Assembly: GCA_964446235.1 (NCBI GenBank)
Contig: CAYUNW010000002.1
Span: forward strand, 62,001-126,000
Reading direction: 5' to 3'
From: CAYUNW01 sp964446235
GTDB taxonomy: Bacteria; Patescibacteriota; Microgenomatia; 2-02-FULL-39-11
Length of the DNA stretch: 64,000 nt
Shown: positions 27,551 to 36,142 of the stretch, one piece after another
Position numbering within the stretch: position 1 is the stretch's first letter
Layout of the letters: each line of letters opens with the position of its first letter
Translations under genes and position numbers: made by a program
Notes under the pieces: generated by a model
The model's input: the letters and a program-made list of their open reading frames with translations, nothing else
What the model was told of the DNA's origin: nothing
The model's database searches: none

Positions 27551-28243
27551 ATGCAAGGAAACAATGTAATAATTGAAATCAATCAAGGTACGGGAGGTGA
27601 CGAAGCTAAACTTTGGACTCAAGACTTATCAAGAATGTACCTAAGATTTGCTCAAAAAAACAAATTTAAAGTTGAACTGTATGGTGACAACATCTTAAGA
27701 ATTTCAGGTAATAATGCATATTCGTGCTTTTTCAAAGAAACAGGGGTCCACCGGGTTCAAAGGATACCCAAAACAGAAAGATACGGCAGGATACATACGT
27801 CAACTGCTATTGTTGCCGTACTTCCGGAAATAACCGAACAACAGATATATATAAATCCCTCCGATCTGGAATGGGAATTTTACAGAAGCGGCGGTAAGGG
27901 AGGTCAAAACGTAAATAAAGTTTCTACTGCTGTTCGAGTTCGTCATAAACCAAGCGGCATTATCGCATCGTCGCAAAGTGAAAGACAACAGGAACAAAAC
28001 CGAAAGATTGCTCTTTCAATTCTAAGAAGTAAACTATGGGAAATTGAAGAAGAAAAAAAACTTCTTGCTCAATCCCAATTCAGAAATCAGGCTGGCAGAG
28101 GAATGAGAGCTGAAAAAATAAGAACTTATAATTTTCCACAAAACAGACTGACGGATCATCGGATAAATAAAAGCTGGCATAATTTGGATGATATTATGGA
28201 AGGAAATCTTGAAAAAGTTATGAAAGCAATGGTAAATCAATAA
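27551..28243 (+). CDS. prfA: Class I peptide chain release factor (RF1-like) lacking domain 1
   Basis: 230 residues against about 360 in ordinary RF1. It begins directly with IIEINQGTGGDEAKLW, which in RF1 follows about 100 residues of domain 1. The stop-recognition motif is PxT-type (PKT, residues 73-75, in RVQRIPKTERYGRIHTS), indicating UAA/UAG recognition. The catalytic GGQ is residues 117-119, in SGGKGGQNVNKVSTAVR. Domains 2, 3 and 4 are complete. The 23-bp gap to rpmE has no room for domain 1 and I see no leftover of it in another frame. Domain 1 mediates RF3 and L11-region contacts, so release without those contacts is implied. ArfB is excluded because the decoding domain is present. 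Confidence 0.85.
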   Translation: MQGNNVIIEINQGTGGDEAKLWTQDLSRMYLRFAQKNKFKVELYGDNILRISGNNAYSCFFKETGVHRVQRIPKTERYGRIHTSTAIVAVLPEITEQQIYINPSDLEWEFYRSGGKGGQNVNKVSTAVRVRHKPSGIIASSQSERQQEQNRKIALSILRSKLWEIEEEKKLLAQSQFRNQAGRGMRAEKIRTYNFPQNRLTDHRINKSWHNLDDIMEGNLEKVMKAMVNQ

Positions 28244-28248
28244 GTTTT

Positions 28249-29412
28249 TTATTCCTGATCGTACTCCCCTATTGTGATGTTAACAGTTTTTATATCACCG
28301 TCTCTCCAAATTTCAATACTTACTTTATCCCCGACTTTTTTTGATGCAATTATTTTTGCTAAACCTTGATCATTATCGGTTAACTTTTGATTGTCAATCT
28401 TGACAATTATATCTCCATCTACAATACCGCCTTTGTCTGCAGGAGAATCTGTAATCACTTCCTGTACATAAGCCCCTTCTGGAACTTCATTTAAAAGAGC
28501 TAAATCTCTTGTAATCATTTTATACCTGACACCCAAATAAGGTCTTTCGAATTTCCCTGATTTCCCAAACTGATCAAGGGATTCTTTGACAATGTTTATC
28601 GGCAGGGCAAATCCAATATTTTGACCTTCGGAAGATACAGCTGTATTAATTCCTATTACCTGACCGGATGAATTCAAAAGCGGACCACCCGAATTACCCG
28701 GGTTTATAGCTGCATCTGTTTGTATAACATTATCAAGTCTTTCAACGTAACCTTCAAAAGGACTACCTGCAGTAATCCCTCTTCCCATACCTGAAATCAC
28801 ACCAACAGTGACCGTATTTCTAAATTCTCCTAAAGCAGTCCCAATAGCAATTGCCATTTGGCCTACTTTAAGCTTAGATGAATCTCCTAGATCTACTGGT
28901 TTTAAGTTTGTCTCATTTATTTTTATAATTGCCAAATCATTTACTGGATCACGAAATATTTTTTGAACTTCATAAGTTTTATCGTCTTTTGTTATAACTT
29001 TATATTTGGCTTGAACATCTGAAACAACGTGTTTATTGGTAACAATCATTCCATCCTGGGAAACTACAAAACCTGTTCCAATATCTTGTTCAATTTTTTG
29101 GGTAGATCTGGGAGTATCATTAAATATATCAAAAGGATCAAACGGGTTTAAGCCAAACGGATTTGCAGAAATCCTGTTAGTACTTATAGATACCGTCACC
29201 ACACTTGGTGAAACTTTTTCTACTACATCGATAATAACAGATTCTTCTTCAATGATTTGTACTTTATCTTGAGGTAATTCTAATTTGGAATCTGATTGTT
29301 TTTGTTTAAATATATTTGTTAAAAAATCGGTGTTGAATTTAATGTTATTGTTTGAATATCCTATGGAGAAAAAAATTATAAGTAAAATAATAAGTATAAA
29401 TATTCTTTTCAT
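28249..29412 (-). CDS. htrA: HtrA/DegP-type serine protease with PDZ domain
   Basis: Envelope-localised quality-control protease. 387 residues. An N-terminal membrane anchor (about 3-18) precedes a linker and a trypsin-like domain with catalytic triad His about 128 (TNKHVV), Asp about 159 (DPVNDLAII) and Ser about 241 (INPGNSGGPLLN). One PDZ domain occupies about residues 290-380 (GVRYKMITRD, ADKGGIVDGDIIVKID). It lies 1 bp after ctpA on the same strand, giving an envelope-protease pair. It converges on the release-factor gene with 5 bp between them. Confidence 0.95.
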   Translation of the reverse strand: MKRIFILIILLIIFFSIGYSNNNIKFNTDFLTNIFKQKQSDSKLELPQDKVQIIEEESVIIDVVEKVSPSVVTVSISTNRISANPFGLNPFDPFDIFNDTPRSTQKIEQDIGTGFVVSQDGMIVTNKHVVSDVQAKYKVITKDDKTYEVQKIFRDPVNDLAIIKINETNLKPVDLGDSSKLKVGQMAIAIGTALGEFRNTVTVGVISGMGRGITAGSPFEGYVERLDNVIQTDAAINPGNSGGPLLNSSGQVIGINTAVSSEGQNIGFALPINIVKESLDQFGKSGKFERPYLGVRYKMITRDLALLNEVPEGAYVQEVITDSPADKGGIVDGDIIVKIDNQKLTDNDQGLAKIIASKKVGDKVSIEIWRDGDIKTVNITIGEYDQE

Positions 29413-29413
29413 C

Positions 29414-30691
29414 TCAGTGATTTTTTATTAAACTTTCTACAGCTTTTTGAAGTTGAACGTCTATTTCATTATCGGTTATTTCCGGAATAATTTCAATATC
29501 AGGCTTGATCCCTGTTCCATTTATCCAAGTATTTGAAGGTAATATCCATTTTGCTGTTGTGATATGAATTCCGGCGCCTTCCCTTAATTCCTGTGCTTCC
29601 TGAATTGTTCCTTTACCAAATGTTGTCTCACCGACAAGAGTTGCACGTTCTCGATCTTTTAGAGCACCTGCTACGATTTCTGATGCTGATGCTGAACCTT
29701 TGTTAATCAATACAAACATAGGTATTGTCAATAATTTACCCTGTCTGTTGACGTTATATGTAGTCTTTTCTCCGGTGGCAGTTTGTTGATAAACTACCGG
29801 ACCCTCTTTTAAAAATTCAGATGCGATAAAAACTGAACCGGACAAATATCCGCCTGGATTATTTCGTAAATCAAAAATTAAACCTTTTATTTTTTTATTT
29901 CTATCTTTTTGTTGATAATCTACTATTTGGGATACTGCCTGATTCCATTCATTAGTGGTATTATCACCAAATCTACCCAACTGAAGATAGATAACTTCAT
30001 CACAGACAGGACAAACAATATCACTCACTTGGCATGTATTATCAGAATTGTTGCAGTCCGCGTATTTTACCTTCCATTCTACACTGGCCACCTTAATGGT
30101 ATCCCGAATAATTTTAATTTCACTGGATACGCTGGCATCCTTATGTAATATTGTTAAATTCACAGTACTGCCTTTAGGTCCTCTGATTTTATTCACCGCT
30201 TCAGGCAGCGTCCATCCTTGCGTATCTTTATCATCCACTTTGATAATCCAATCTCCAGCGAGTAATCCAGACTTTTGCGCAGGTGATTCTTCCAAAGGAG
30301 CAACTACGATTATTTTTTTATCTTTAATACCCAATTGGGCACCTATACCTTCAAATTTACCTCCTAAGTCATCCTTGGCTTCCTTGTTTTGATCTGGAGA
30401 TAAAAATACGGTATAGGGATCATCTAAAGAAGCTACCATACCGGAAATGGCGCCATAAACCATTTTTTGGCTATCTAATTTGGTTTTATCTATATAATAT
30501 TTACCTAATCTATCCCATACTTCCCAAAATAGTGAAAAATTAATATTCTTACCATCCGGAACGTCTTTTTCTGTAATTGTCTGCAGATTATTGGAATAGT
30601 TATTTATGTTTTTATTACCGTAGTTGTAACCGCTACCAAAAGCTAACACTAATAATATAAGAATGATGACAATATTTCTGATTTTAATCAT
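29414..30691 (-). CDS. ctpA: S41 C-terminal processing peptidase with four-cysteine insert
   Basis: Envelope protease cleaving near substrate C-termini. 425 residues: N-terminal membrane helix (about 6-22), PDZ domain (about 105-195) with GIGAQLG and AGDWIIKVDD, and the S41 core with catalytic Ser in KGSASASE (331-338) and Lys about 360 (FGKGTIQEA). Between PDZ and core lies an insert with Cys at about 213, 220, 227 and 230 (CNNSDNTCQVSDIVCPVC), which could bind zinc or form disulfides; CtpA enzymes do not normally have this. A promoter TTGAGA-16-TATAAT (30734-30707) lies at the end of the preceding gene. Confidence 0.93.
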   Translation of the reverse strand: MIKIRNIVIILILLVLAFGSGYNYGNKNINNYSNNLQTITEKDVPDGKNINFSLFWEVWDRLGKYYIDKTKLDSQKMVYGAISGMVASLDDPYTVFLSPDQNKEAKDDLGGKFEGIGAQLGIKDKKIIVVAPLEESPAQKSGLLAGDWIIKVDDKDTQGWTLPEAVNKIRGPKGSTVNLTILHKDASVSSEIKIIRDTIKVASVEWKVKYADCNNSDNTCQVSDIVCPVCDEVIYLQLGRFGDNTTNEWNQAVSQIVDYQQKDRNKKIKGLIFDLRNNPGGYLSGSVFIASEFLKEGPVVYQQTATGEKTTYNVNRQGKLLTIPMFVLINKGSASASEIVAGALKDRERATLVGETTFGKGTIQEAQELREGAGIHITTAKWILPSNTWINGTGIKPDIEIIPEITDNEIDVQLQKAVESLIKNH

Positions 30692-30722
30692 AACTTATAT
30701 AGAAAATTATATTATAGTATTT

Positions 30723-31454
30723 TTAATTCTCAACTACTATTTCTTTCATCTGTGGTCGAAGCCATATTTTTTTATCATGAAAAAGTTTCAATTTATTAAA
30801 AAGTTCCTTATCAATGACTGCATAAGACAAGTCAATCGTTTCTGAGCTTGACAATAATATTAATCCACATCCACCTAGTACTTTGATTTTTACTAACTGT
30901 TCTTCATCTATTTCTTTTGCCAATAAAATAGTTTTCGGTTCAATTAAAGATAAATCAAAAATATTCAAATCATCATCTTTGATAAATAAAAGTTTACCCC
31001 ATGTATCTTGTCCTTTGGCCTGCTTTACGGCAAATTTATGACCTTCGACTTCGATTTCACAAATATCTTTATGTATCTGAGCAATCGTAAAGTCAAAAGG
31101 TATAATATTCTCATTTAGGTTAAGTTTTTTTTGTTGACTTATGGTAATTAATCCGTTTGACAGGTCTATATTTGATAAGTATCCTTCTATAGGGCTTTTA
31201 ATTTTCATAATGGAAAATATTGATTTTTTTATCGCTAGAATTTCTCCGGCATTTATTTTTTGACCGATTTTACATTTTAAATAATGAGAAATATTTGCAG
31301 GTTTGACTTTAAGAATATGGCTTATATCCAATATTGATGGTATATAATTATCGACTGATTCAAAAATTTTTGTTTGAGCTTGATATTTTTTTCTTAATTC
31401 TAAAATTAATTTTGAGTTTTTCGGAAAAGGAATAGTTAATTTCACTTTCATCAA
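30723..31454 (-). CDS. Unrecognised protein with lipoyl/biotinyl-like hammerhead region
   Basis: 243 residues, no signal peptide and no membrane span. Residues about 50-110 (YLKCKIGQKINAGEIL ... IKSPIEGYLSNIDLSNGLITI) have the pattern of a barrel-sandwich hybrid fold as in lipoyl domains, with IKSPIEGYL resembling the turn region but no MKM/DKA lysine for modification. The second half is mixed and ends in WLRPQMKEIVVEN. I do not recognise a named family. Its start overlaps the rpsR stop by 4 bp, so it belongs to the rpsF-ssb-rpsR operon. Confidence 0.65.
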   Translation of the reverse strand: MMKVKLTIPFPKNSKLILELRKKYQAQTKIFESVDNYIPSILDISHILKVKPANISHYLKCKIGQKINAGEILAIKKSIFSIMKIKSPIEGYLSNIDLSNGLITISQQKKLNLNENIIPFDFTIAQIHKDICEIEVEGHKFAVKQAKGQDTWGKLLFIKDDDLNIFDLSLIEPKTILLAKEIDEEQLVKIKVLGGCGLILLSSSETIDLSYAVIDKELFNKLKLFHDKKIWLRPQMKEIVVEN

Positions 31455-31705
31455 ACAGGTCTGACTATAAAGGGTACAAAAGATATAAATCTTGCTCTTT
31501 TTATAGCGCTAGTAAGTTTTCTTTGATGGGTTTGGCATAAACCGGTAATTTTTCTTCCTTTGATCTTACTTCTATCTGTTATATAGCGCTTAATGGTATC
31601 TATATCCTTATAATTAGGTTCCTTTTTTTGTTCACAAAAAAAACATTTTGAAGGTACTTGTATTCGTTTATCGAATTTTTTAAAATTACTGAATTTTTTT
31701 TTCAT
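31451..31705 (-). CDS. rpsR: Ribosomal protein bS18, zinc-binding form
   Basis: 84 residues. The central RYITDRSKIKGRKITGLC segment is the bS18 signature. It keeps a probable zinc site of C21, C24, C57 and H60 (CFFC ... CQTH), the ancestral form lost in many bacteria. It partners bS6 in the platform of the 30S subunit. It is the third gene of the classic rpsF-ssb-rpsR operon, 9 bp after ssb. Confidence 0.95.
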   Translation of the reverse strand: MKKKFSNFKKFDKRIQVPSKCFFCEQKKEPNYKDIDTIKRYITDRSKIKGRKITGLCQTHQRKLTSAIKRARFISFVPFIVRPV

Positions 31706-31714
31706 ATTTTTTTA

Positions 31715-32275
31715 TTAAAATGGAATATCGTCAGGTATTATATCCTCGTTTGATTTTTCGGCTTCTTCTTTTGGTTCGTCATCTTTTTTTTCTGATTTGG
31801 TATTTTTTTTTGATTTGGTTTCTTTTGTTTGTTTCTCCTCATCTACCGAAAACTCAACGTTATCTAGATCTGCGATAATATCCTCATCACTTTTTGTTTC
31901 TACTGTGGATGTAGTCGCAATTTCATCTTTTACTATTTTTTTTGAGTCTAAAATAATCATATCCTCAATTACTATTTCTGTCGTAGATCGTTGCGTACCG
32001 TCCTGACCAGTCCATGCTCTTGTCGACAATCTGCCTTCAGCAAATATTTTTCTACCTTTTGTTAATAATTGCTGGCATAATTCCGCCAATTTGTTCCATG
32101 CCACGATACGATGAAATTCTGTCTGTTCTTTAAGCTCACCGTTTTGGGTCGTCCATGACCGATTTGTAGCTAATCCAAATGTACAAACAGCAGTCCCGCT
32201 GGGAGTATATCGCAGTTCAGGATCCCTTGTCAGATTTCCGATTAATATAACTTTATTTAATGAGCGAGCAGCCAT
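31715..32275 (-). CDS. ssb: Single-stranded DNA-binding protein
   Basis: 186 residues. OB-fold about residues 1-110 (LNKVILIGNLTRDPELRYTP, the usual SSB start, and WNKLAELCQQLL). A long acidic/lysine-rich low-complexity linker (about 115-180) leads to the C-terminal tip DDIPF, the peptide with which SSB recruits replication and repair partners. Found between rpsF and rpsR as in many bacteria. Confidence 0.96.
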   Translation of the reverse strand: MAARSLNKVILIGNLTRDPELRYTPSGTAVCTFGLATNRSWTTQNGELKEQTEFHRIVAWNKLAELCQQLLTKGRKIFAEGRLSTRAWTGQDGTQRSTTEIVIEDMIILDSKKIVKDEIATTSTVETKSDEDIIADLDNVEFSVDEEKQTKETKSKKNTKSEKKDDEPKEEAEKSNEDIIPDDIPF

Positions 32276-32297
32276 AAATATCTCCTTAATTTAATCT

Positions 32298-32579
32298 TTA
32301 TTCTTTAACAAACATATGTCTTAATAAATTATTTTCTAGATTAAGTTTTGAATTTAAGATTTTGATTTTCCCACCATCCAATTCCAATTTCATAATAAGA
32401 TAAAAACCTTCTTTTTCACCTGATATATTGTATGCTAGGGTTCTCTTACCCATTTCTTCTTTTGATCTGATTTTACCCTCTTTTTCAATAATTTTTTCAA
32501 CTGATTCTATTTGTTTTTTTCTTTCTTCATCAGTAATTGAAGTTTTTATAATAAATATCAATTCATAATGATTTTTCAT
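32298..32579 (-). CDS. rpsF: Ribosomal protein bS6
   Basis: 93 residues. KNHYELIFIIKTSITDEE at the N-terminus and the GKRTLAYNISGEKEGFYLIMKLE centre are characteristic. First gene of the rpsF-ssb-rpsR operon. An extended -10 element TGATATACT (32594-32586) lies 6 nt before the ATG, so the operon mRNA probably begins at or near the start codon. Confidence 0.94.
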   Translation of the reverse strand: MKNHYELIFIIKTSITDEERKKQIESVEKIIEKEGKIRSKEEMGKRTLAYNISGEKEGFYLIMKLELDGGKIKILNSKLNLENNLLRHMFVKE

Positions 32580-32615
32580 ATGCGGAGTATATCATATAGA
32601 TTTTTAAATTAAAAG

Positions 32616-33218
32616 TCATTGACTCTTTTTTACATCAATATATTCATCAAAATATTTGGAAATTTCCAACCAATCTTCCATGCGATGAACGTTGGAACCT
32701 AATTCAACGCGATTCCAAGGTCTATCCAAAAGTAAAACAGGAACTGATAAATTCTTTGAAATTTCAGGACTATCTTCAATCATCAAACCTATTCTTTGGG
32801 TTATTACAATATTTTTTTTAAATTCTGAATCGGATAATACTGACTTCTGCATATATAAACTGCAATTATCATGCCAAAAACTATTTTCTTTTAACCATTT
32901 TTCGGTCACTTTCTGACCGGTTTGAGGTCTTGCGGTAATATAATTTATATAAAAGCCTCGTTTAAGCCAATTTAAAATTACATTTGACGCCATTTCGTAT
33001 GGTTTAATATTCAAAGCAAATTCTTCGGTTTCGATAATCTGATATACAAAATCTCTGGCTTTTTTATATTCTACACCGCTATGTCTTTCTAAATAATAGA
33101 AATCGGTTAATTGATCAAATTTCAGGTTGGTGTTGAATTTTTGGTTGAAGATTTCAATATAGGAAACATATGTATCTGCTAATACATTATCAATATCGAT
33201 CCCTATCCGTAATTTCAT
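32616..33218 (-). CDS. HAD-superfamily 5'(3')-deoxyribonucleotidase-like phosphatase
   Basis: 200 residues with HAD motif I DIDNVLADT (two catalytic Asp) at residues 7-15, motif II Thr in NYITARP, motif III Lys likely in EFKKNIVI and motif IV MIEDSPE. The layout is that of the NT5C-type nucleotidases that dephosphorylate (deoxy)nucleoside monophosphates; a nucleotide role fits the nearby prs, but the substrate is not certain. It starts 10 bp after cysS on the same strand. Confidence 0.8.
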   Translation of the reverse strand: MKLRIGIDIDNVLADTYVSYIEIFNQKFNTNLKFDQLTDFYYLERHSGVEYKKARDFVYQIIETEEFALNIKPYEMASNVILNWLKRGFYINYITARPQTGQKVTEKWLKENSFWHDNCSLYMQKSVLSDSEFKKNIVITQRIGLMIEDSPEISKNLSVPVLLLDRPWNRVELGSNVHRMEDWLEISKYFDEYIDVKKSQ

Positions 33219-33228
33219 ATCTTAAATA

Positions 33229-34656
33229 TCATTTCGGTTTTACCAATGGTCCAAATTTTGTATCTTCTACAATAAAACCGAGTTTTTCGATTTCTTTTCG
33301 TATTTTATCAGCACCCTTATAATCTTTGAGACTGCGGAATTCCTCTCTTTCTTTAACCAACTTTTTGACGTTTTCATCATAATTGACAGTTTTTTCGATT
33401 TCAATTTTGTTCAAATTCAATCCCATTATTTCATCAAAATAGTATATTAAATCTAGTTTATCAGTTGGAGGTATATTGCTTTTTAAAACTTTCCATAGTA
33501 CTGCCAACGCAATTGGAGTGTTAAGGTCATTATTGACTGCTTCCTTGAATTGATTGCGAAAATTATCAACTTTTTCGATCTTTTCATTGGAAATATTTAT
33601 TCTGGTTTTATCATGAATTTCTTTCTTTAAGGTAATAAGTTGAGATTTAAGCTCTGTATATGCATTTTGGGCTGCAATGATTCCTTCCCAGGTAAAATTG
33701 AGCTGAGTCCGGTAATGAGCCGTTAAAAAAAGATATCTTAAACTTATTGGATTTAATTTTTTTTCTTCCAAATCCTTTACACGATAAAAATTATGTAAAG
33801 ATTTGCTCATTTTTTCTCCTTGAACAAGCAAGTGTTCCCCATGCAGCCAGTATTTGACAAAAGGTTTATCTGTAGCGGCTTCTGATTGGGCTATTTCGTT
33901 GCTATGATGTATAGCTATATGATCCACGCCACCGGAATGAATATCAAAATAATTACCGAGAAATTTCATACTCATAGCCGAACACTCAATATGCCACCCG
34001 GGAAATCCTATTCCCCAAGGGCTATCCCATTCCATCTGTCGATTTTTATCTTTTGGTGAAAATTTCCAAAGGGCAAAATCGGTAATATTCTTTTTACCCT
34101 GGACAATTTCAATCCTCTTCCCTGCTATCAGATTTTTCTTAAGATCCTTCAAATTTCTTCCTGTTAATTTTCCATAAGAAGTATATTTTGAGGTGTCAAA
34201 ATAGATTCCATCTGCTAATTTGTAAGTATAACCTTTTGTTTCTAATGCTTTTATCAATTCAATCATTTCCGGTATATAATCCGTAGCCTTGCATACAATA
34301 TCCGGTTTATTTATATTCAATTTAACCAGCATACTGAAAAAATCATCAGTATAAAATTTGGCTAATTCCCAGACAGATTTTTTATCCCTTTGTGCACTTT
34401 TTTCCATCTTATCTTCACCGCTGTCAGCATCACTTGTCAAATGACCAACGTCGGTAATATTCATTACCCATTTCACCTTATAACCGTTAAAAATTAGCGT
34501 TCTATACAATATATCGTTAAAGACATATGTACGGGCATGCCCGATATGAGCATAATCATATACAGTAGGTCCACAGGAATAAAAACCGATATCGGGAGGT
34601 GATATTGGTTTTAATTCTTCTATTTTTTTTGTTAAGGTATTGAAAATATATATCAT
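33229..34656 (-). CDS. cysS: Cysteinyl-tRNA synthetase
   Basis: Class I synthetase charging tRNA-Cys. About 475 residues. HIGH motif is HIGHART in YDYAHIGHARTYVF, KMSKS motif is GEKMSKSLHN. Zinc ligands appear in YSCGPTVYD, GWHIECSAMS and the HHSNEIAQ stretch. The ATG at 34656 matches the family start IYIFNTLTKK; a GTG 9 nt upstream overlaps the end of the preceding gene region and is less likely. It lies in the prs-recR-sufT operon. The enzyme's product, Cys-tRNA, would be the quantity sensed by the Cys-codon leader at 39311-39358. Confidence 0.95.
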   Translation of the reverse strand: MIYIFNTLTKKIEELKPISPPDIGFYSCGPTVYDYAHIGHARTYVFNDILYRTLIFNGYKVKWVMNITDVGHLTSDADSGEDKMEKSAQRDKKSVWELAKFYTDDFFSMLVKLNINKPDIVCKATDYIPEMIELIKALETKGYTYKLADGIYFDTSKYTSYGKLTGRNLKDLKKNLIAGKRIEIVQGKKNITDFALWKFSPKDKNRQMEWDSPWGIGFPGWHIECSAMSMKFLGNYFDIHSGGVDHIAIHHSNEIAQSEAATDKPFVKYWLHGEHLLVQGEKMSKSLHNFYRVKDLEEKKLNPISLRYLFLTAHYRTQLNFTWEGIIAAQNAYTELKSQLITLKKEIHDKTRINISNEKIEKVDNFRNQFKEAVNNDLNTPIALAVLWKVLKSNIPPTDKLDLIYYFDEIMGLNLNKIEIEKTVNYDENVKKLVKEREEFRSLKDYKGADKIRKEIEKLGFIVEDTKFGPLVKPK

Positions 34657-34665
34657 AACTTTCAC

Positions 34666-35172
34666 TTAACCGGATTTGGTATCCTTTTTCATGCCTTCAA
34701 ATCCTTGCTGAGCAGATTTTTTCTTTCTGGCAAACAAGGATCCTCTTGCTTGTTTACCGGAAGGTGCGGCGATAGTTTGTTGTTTTTTTTGAGCTTCAAT
34801 AGCTTGAGCTTTTTTTTCTTCCATCTCCCGAACCGTTATTTCATACGGTCTAGGTTGGGCAGTTTGCGGGATGGGACGCATATGCATAGGAACAGTTGTT
34901 TTTAGTAAATTTCTTGCCTCATCAATTTCTTTTTGATCTTTTATACCCAATTCCTGCTTTTTTCTGGCAATTTCTTCTTCGGATGTATTTTTTGATAAAT
35001 TTTTCAAATATTCTGAGAATTCATTTCGGTTTGAACTGGAAGTATTTGTCCCAATTGCCTGCTCTATAATTTTACCGGGGCTGACAATAGACGCTGCTTG
35101 TTTTGTTGTATCTTTAACAACTTCCAAACTTCCTTCTAAGAATTTTTTTGTGATATTTTTGATTTTTATCAT
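34666..35172 (-). CDS. Unrecognised charged protein with disordered tail
   Basis: 168 residues, no membrane helix and no signal peptide. Residues 60-90 contain an EEEIARKKQELGIKDQKEIDEA helical stretch; the region after residue 100 is rich in Lys, Gln and Ala (EMEEKKAQAIEAQKKQQ) and is probably coiled or disordered. I do not recognise the family. It is tightly packed between cysS and the SufT-like gene, overlapping the latter by 1 bp, which supports it being expressed. Confidence 0.65.
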   Translation of the reverse strand: MIKIKNITKKFLEGSLEVVKDTTKQAASIVSPGKIIEQAIGTNTSSSNRNEFSEYLKNLSKNTSEEEIARKKQELGIKDQKEIDEARNLLKTTVPMHMRPIPQTAQPRPYEITVREMEEKKAQAIEAQKKQQTIAAPSGKQARGSLFARKKKSAQQGFEGMKKDTKSG

Positions 35173-35513
35173 CAGATATAACCTAACTTTATTTTTGCTT
35201 TATCACTGATTAAATCTAAATTCCATGGCGGATCGAATGTTAACTCTACCTGAACATCCGTTATCCCTTTTACTTTTAAAAGTCTGGATTTTATTGGCTG
35301 GGCAATAAGATCAAAAAGCGGACAACCCATCGTAGTTAATGTCATCAGAACTGTCACTTTCCCTTTTTTATCTATTGATATATCATAGACAAGCCCCAAA
35401 TCTACAATTGAAATATTTAATTCGGGATCTAGTACTTTTTGGGTTTCTTTCCATAATAATTTTGTTAATGGATTATCTTTTTGTTTTTTGATTTTTGTTT
35501 TTTGATTTTTCAT
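35172..35513 (-). CDS. sufT: MIP18/SufT-family (DUF59) iron-sulfur maturation factor
   Basis: 113 residues. The DUF59 pattern is clear: VLDPELNISIVDLGLVYDI, the MTLTTMGCP segment with the conserved Cys, and VELTFDPPWN at the end. Family members assist Fe-S cluster assembly or carrier function; PaaD-like phenylacetate proteins share the fold but no paa genes are seen. The N-terminal ~12 residues are Lys-rich. It overlaps its neighbours on both sides by 1 bp. Confidence 0.85.
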   Translation of the reverse strand: MKNQKTKIKKQKDNPLTKLLWKETQKVLDPELNISIVDLGLVYDISIDKKGKVTVLMTLTTMGCPLFDLIAQPIKSRLLKVKGITDVQVELTFDPPWNLDLISDKAKIKLGYI

Positions 35514-36136
35514 CAGTATTCCCTTCTTCCTTCCAGAGCTTTTTGTAAAGTCACCTCATCAGCATATTCGACATCCCCGCCAACAGGCAAACCGTGCGCA
35601 AGTCTGGTAATCTTGAAATTTTGGTATTTCGTATTACTTTCCGTAAAATTTCTAATTTCTCTTCTAATATACATTGCGGTGGCTTCCCCTTCCATATTTG
35701 AATTGGTAGCCAAAAGAATCTCCTTGATTTCCCCTCTTTTTATTCTGGCTATCAGTTCACTGATTCTAATCTCATCCGGTCCGATATTATTCAAAGGGTT
35801 AATTGCGCCATGAAGTACATGATATAAACCAAAAAATTTATTAGTTCTTTCTAAGGATAAAATGTCTATTGGTTGCTCTACTACACATACAATCGACCTG
35901 TCCCTGTCCGGATTGGCACAGATTACACAGGGATTCTGTTCTGATATATTGAAACACACTTCACAAGTAGTCGTAAAAATCTTTAAATTCTTAACTGCCT
36001 GGGAAAAGTTATCCAATTCTTTTTGCGGAACATGTAATAAATAAAATGTTAACCTCCCGGCTGTTTTTGGTCCTATCCCGGGTAATTTCTGAAAATGTTC
36101 GATTAAAGTACTTACGGCTCGTGGAAGTATCCTCAT
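35513..36136 (-). CDS. recR: Recombination mediator RecR
   Basis: 207 residues. N-terminal helix-hairpin-helix (FQKLPGIGPKTAGRLTFYLL), C4 zinc finger (CEVCFNISEQNPCVIC), Toprim region (SIVCVVEQPIDILSLER ... LLATNSNMEGEATAMYI) and C-terminal RLAHGLPVGGDVEYADEVTL, all in family order. RecR works with RecO/RecF to load RecA at gaps. It is often next to ybaB-dnaX; here those genes lie 6 kb away and recR sits with prs. Confidence 0.96.
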   Translation of the reverse strand: MRILPRAVSTLIEHFQKLPGIGPKTAGRLTFYLLHVPQKELDNFSQAVKNLKIFTTTCEVCFNISEQNPCVICANPDRDRSIVCVVEQPIDILSLERTNKFFGLYHVLHGAINPLNNIGPDEIRISELIARIKRGEIKEILLATNSNMEGEATAMYIRREIRNFTESNTKYQNFKITRLAHGLPVGGDVEYADEVTLQKALEGRREY

Positions 36137-36142
36137 AGTTAA

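Noticed and set aside
27551..28243. ArfB/YaeJ-type rescue factor or RF2
   Set aside because: The decoding domain with a PxT motif is present, which ArfB lacks and which differs from the SPF motif of RF2.
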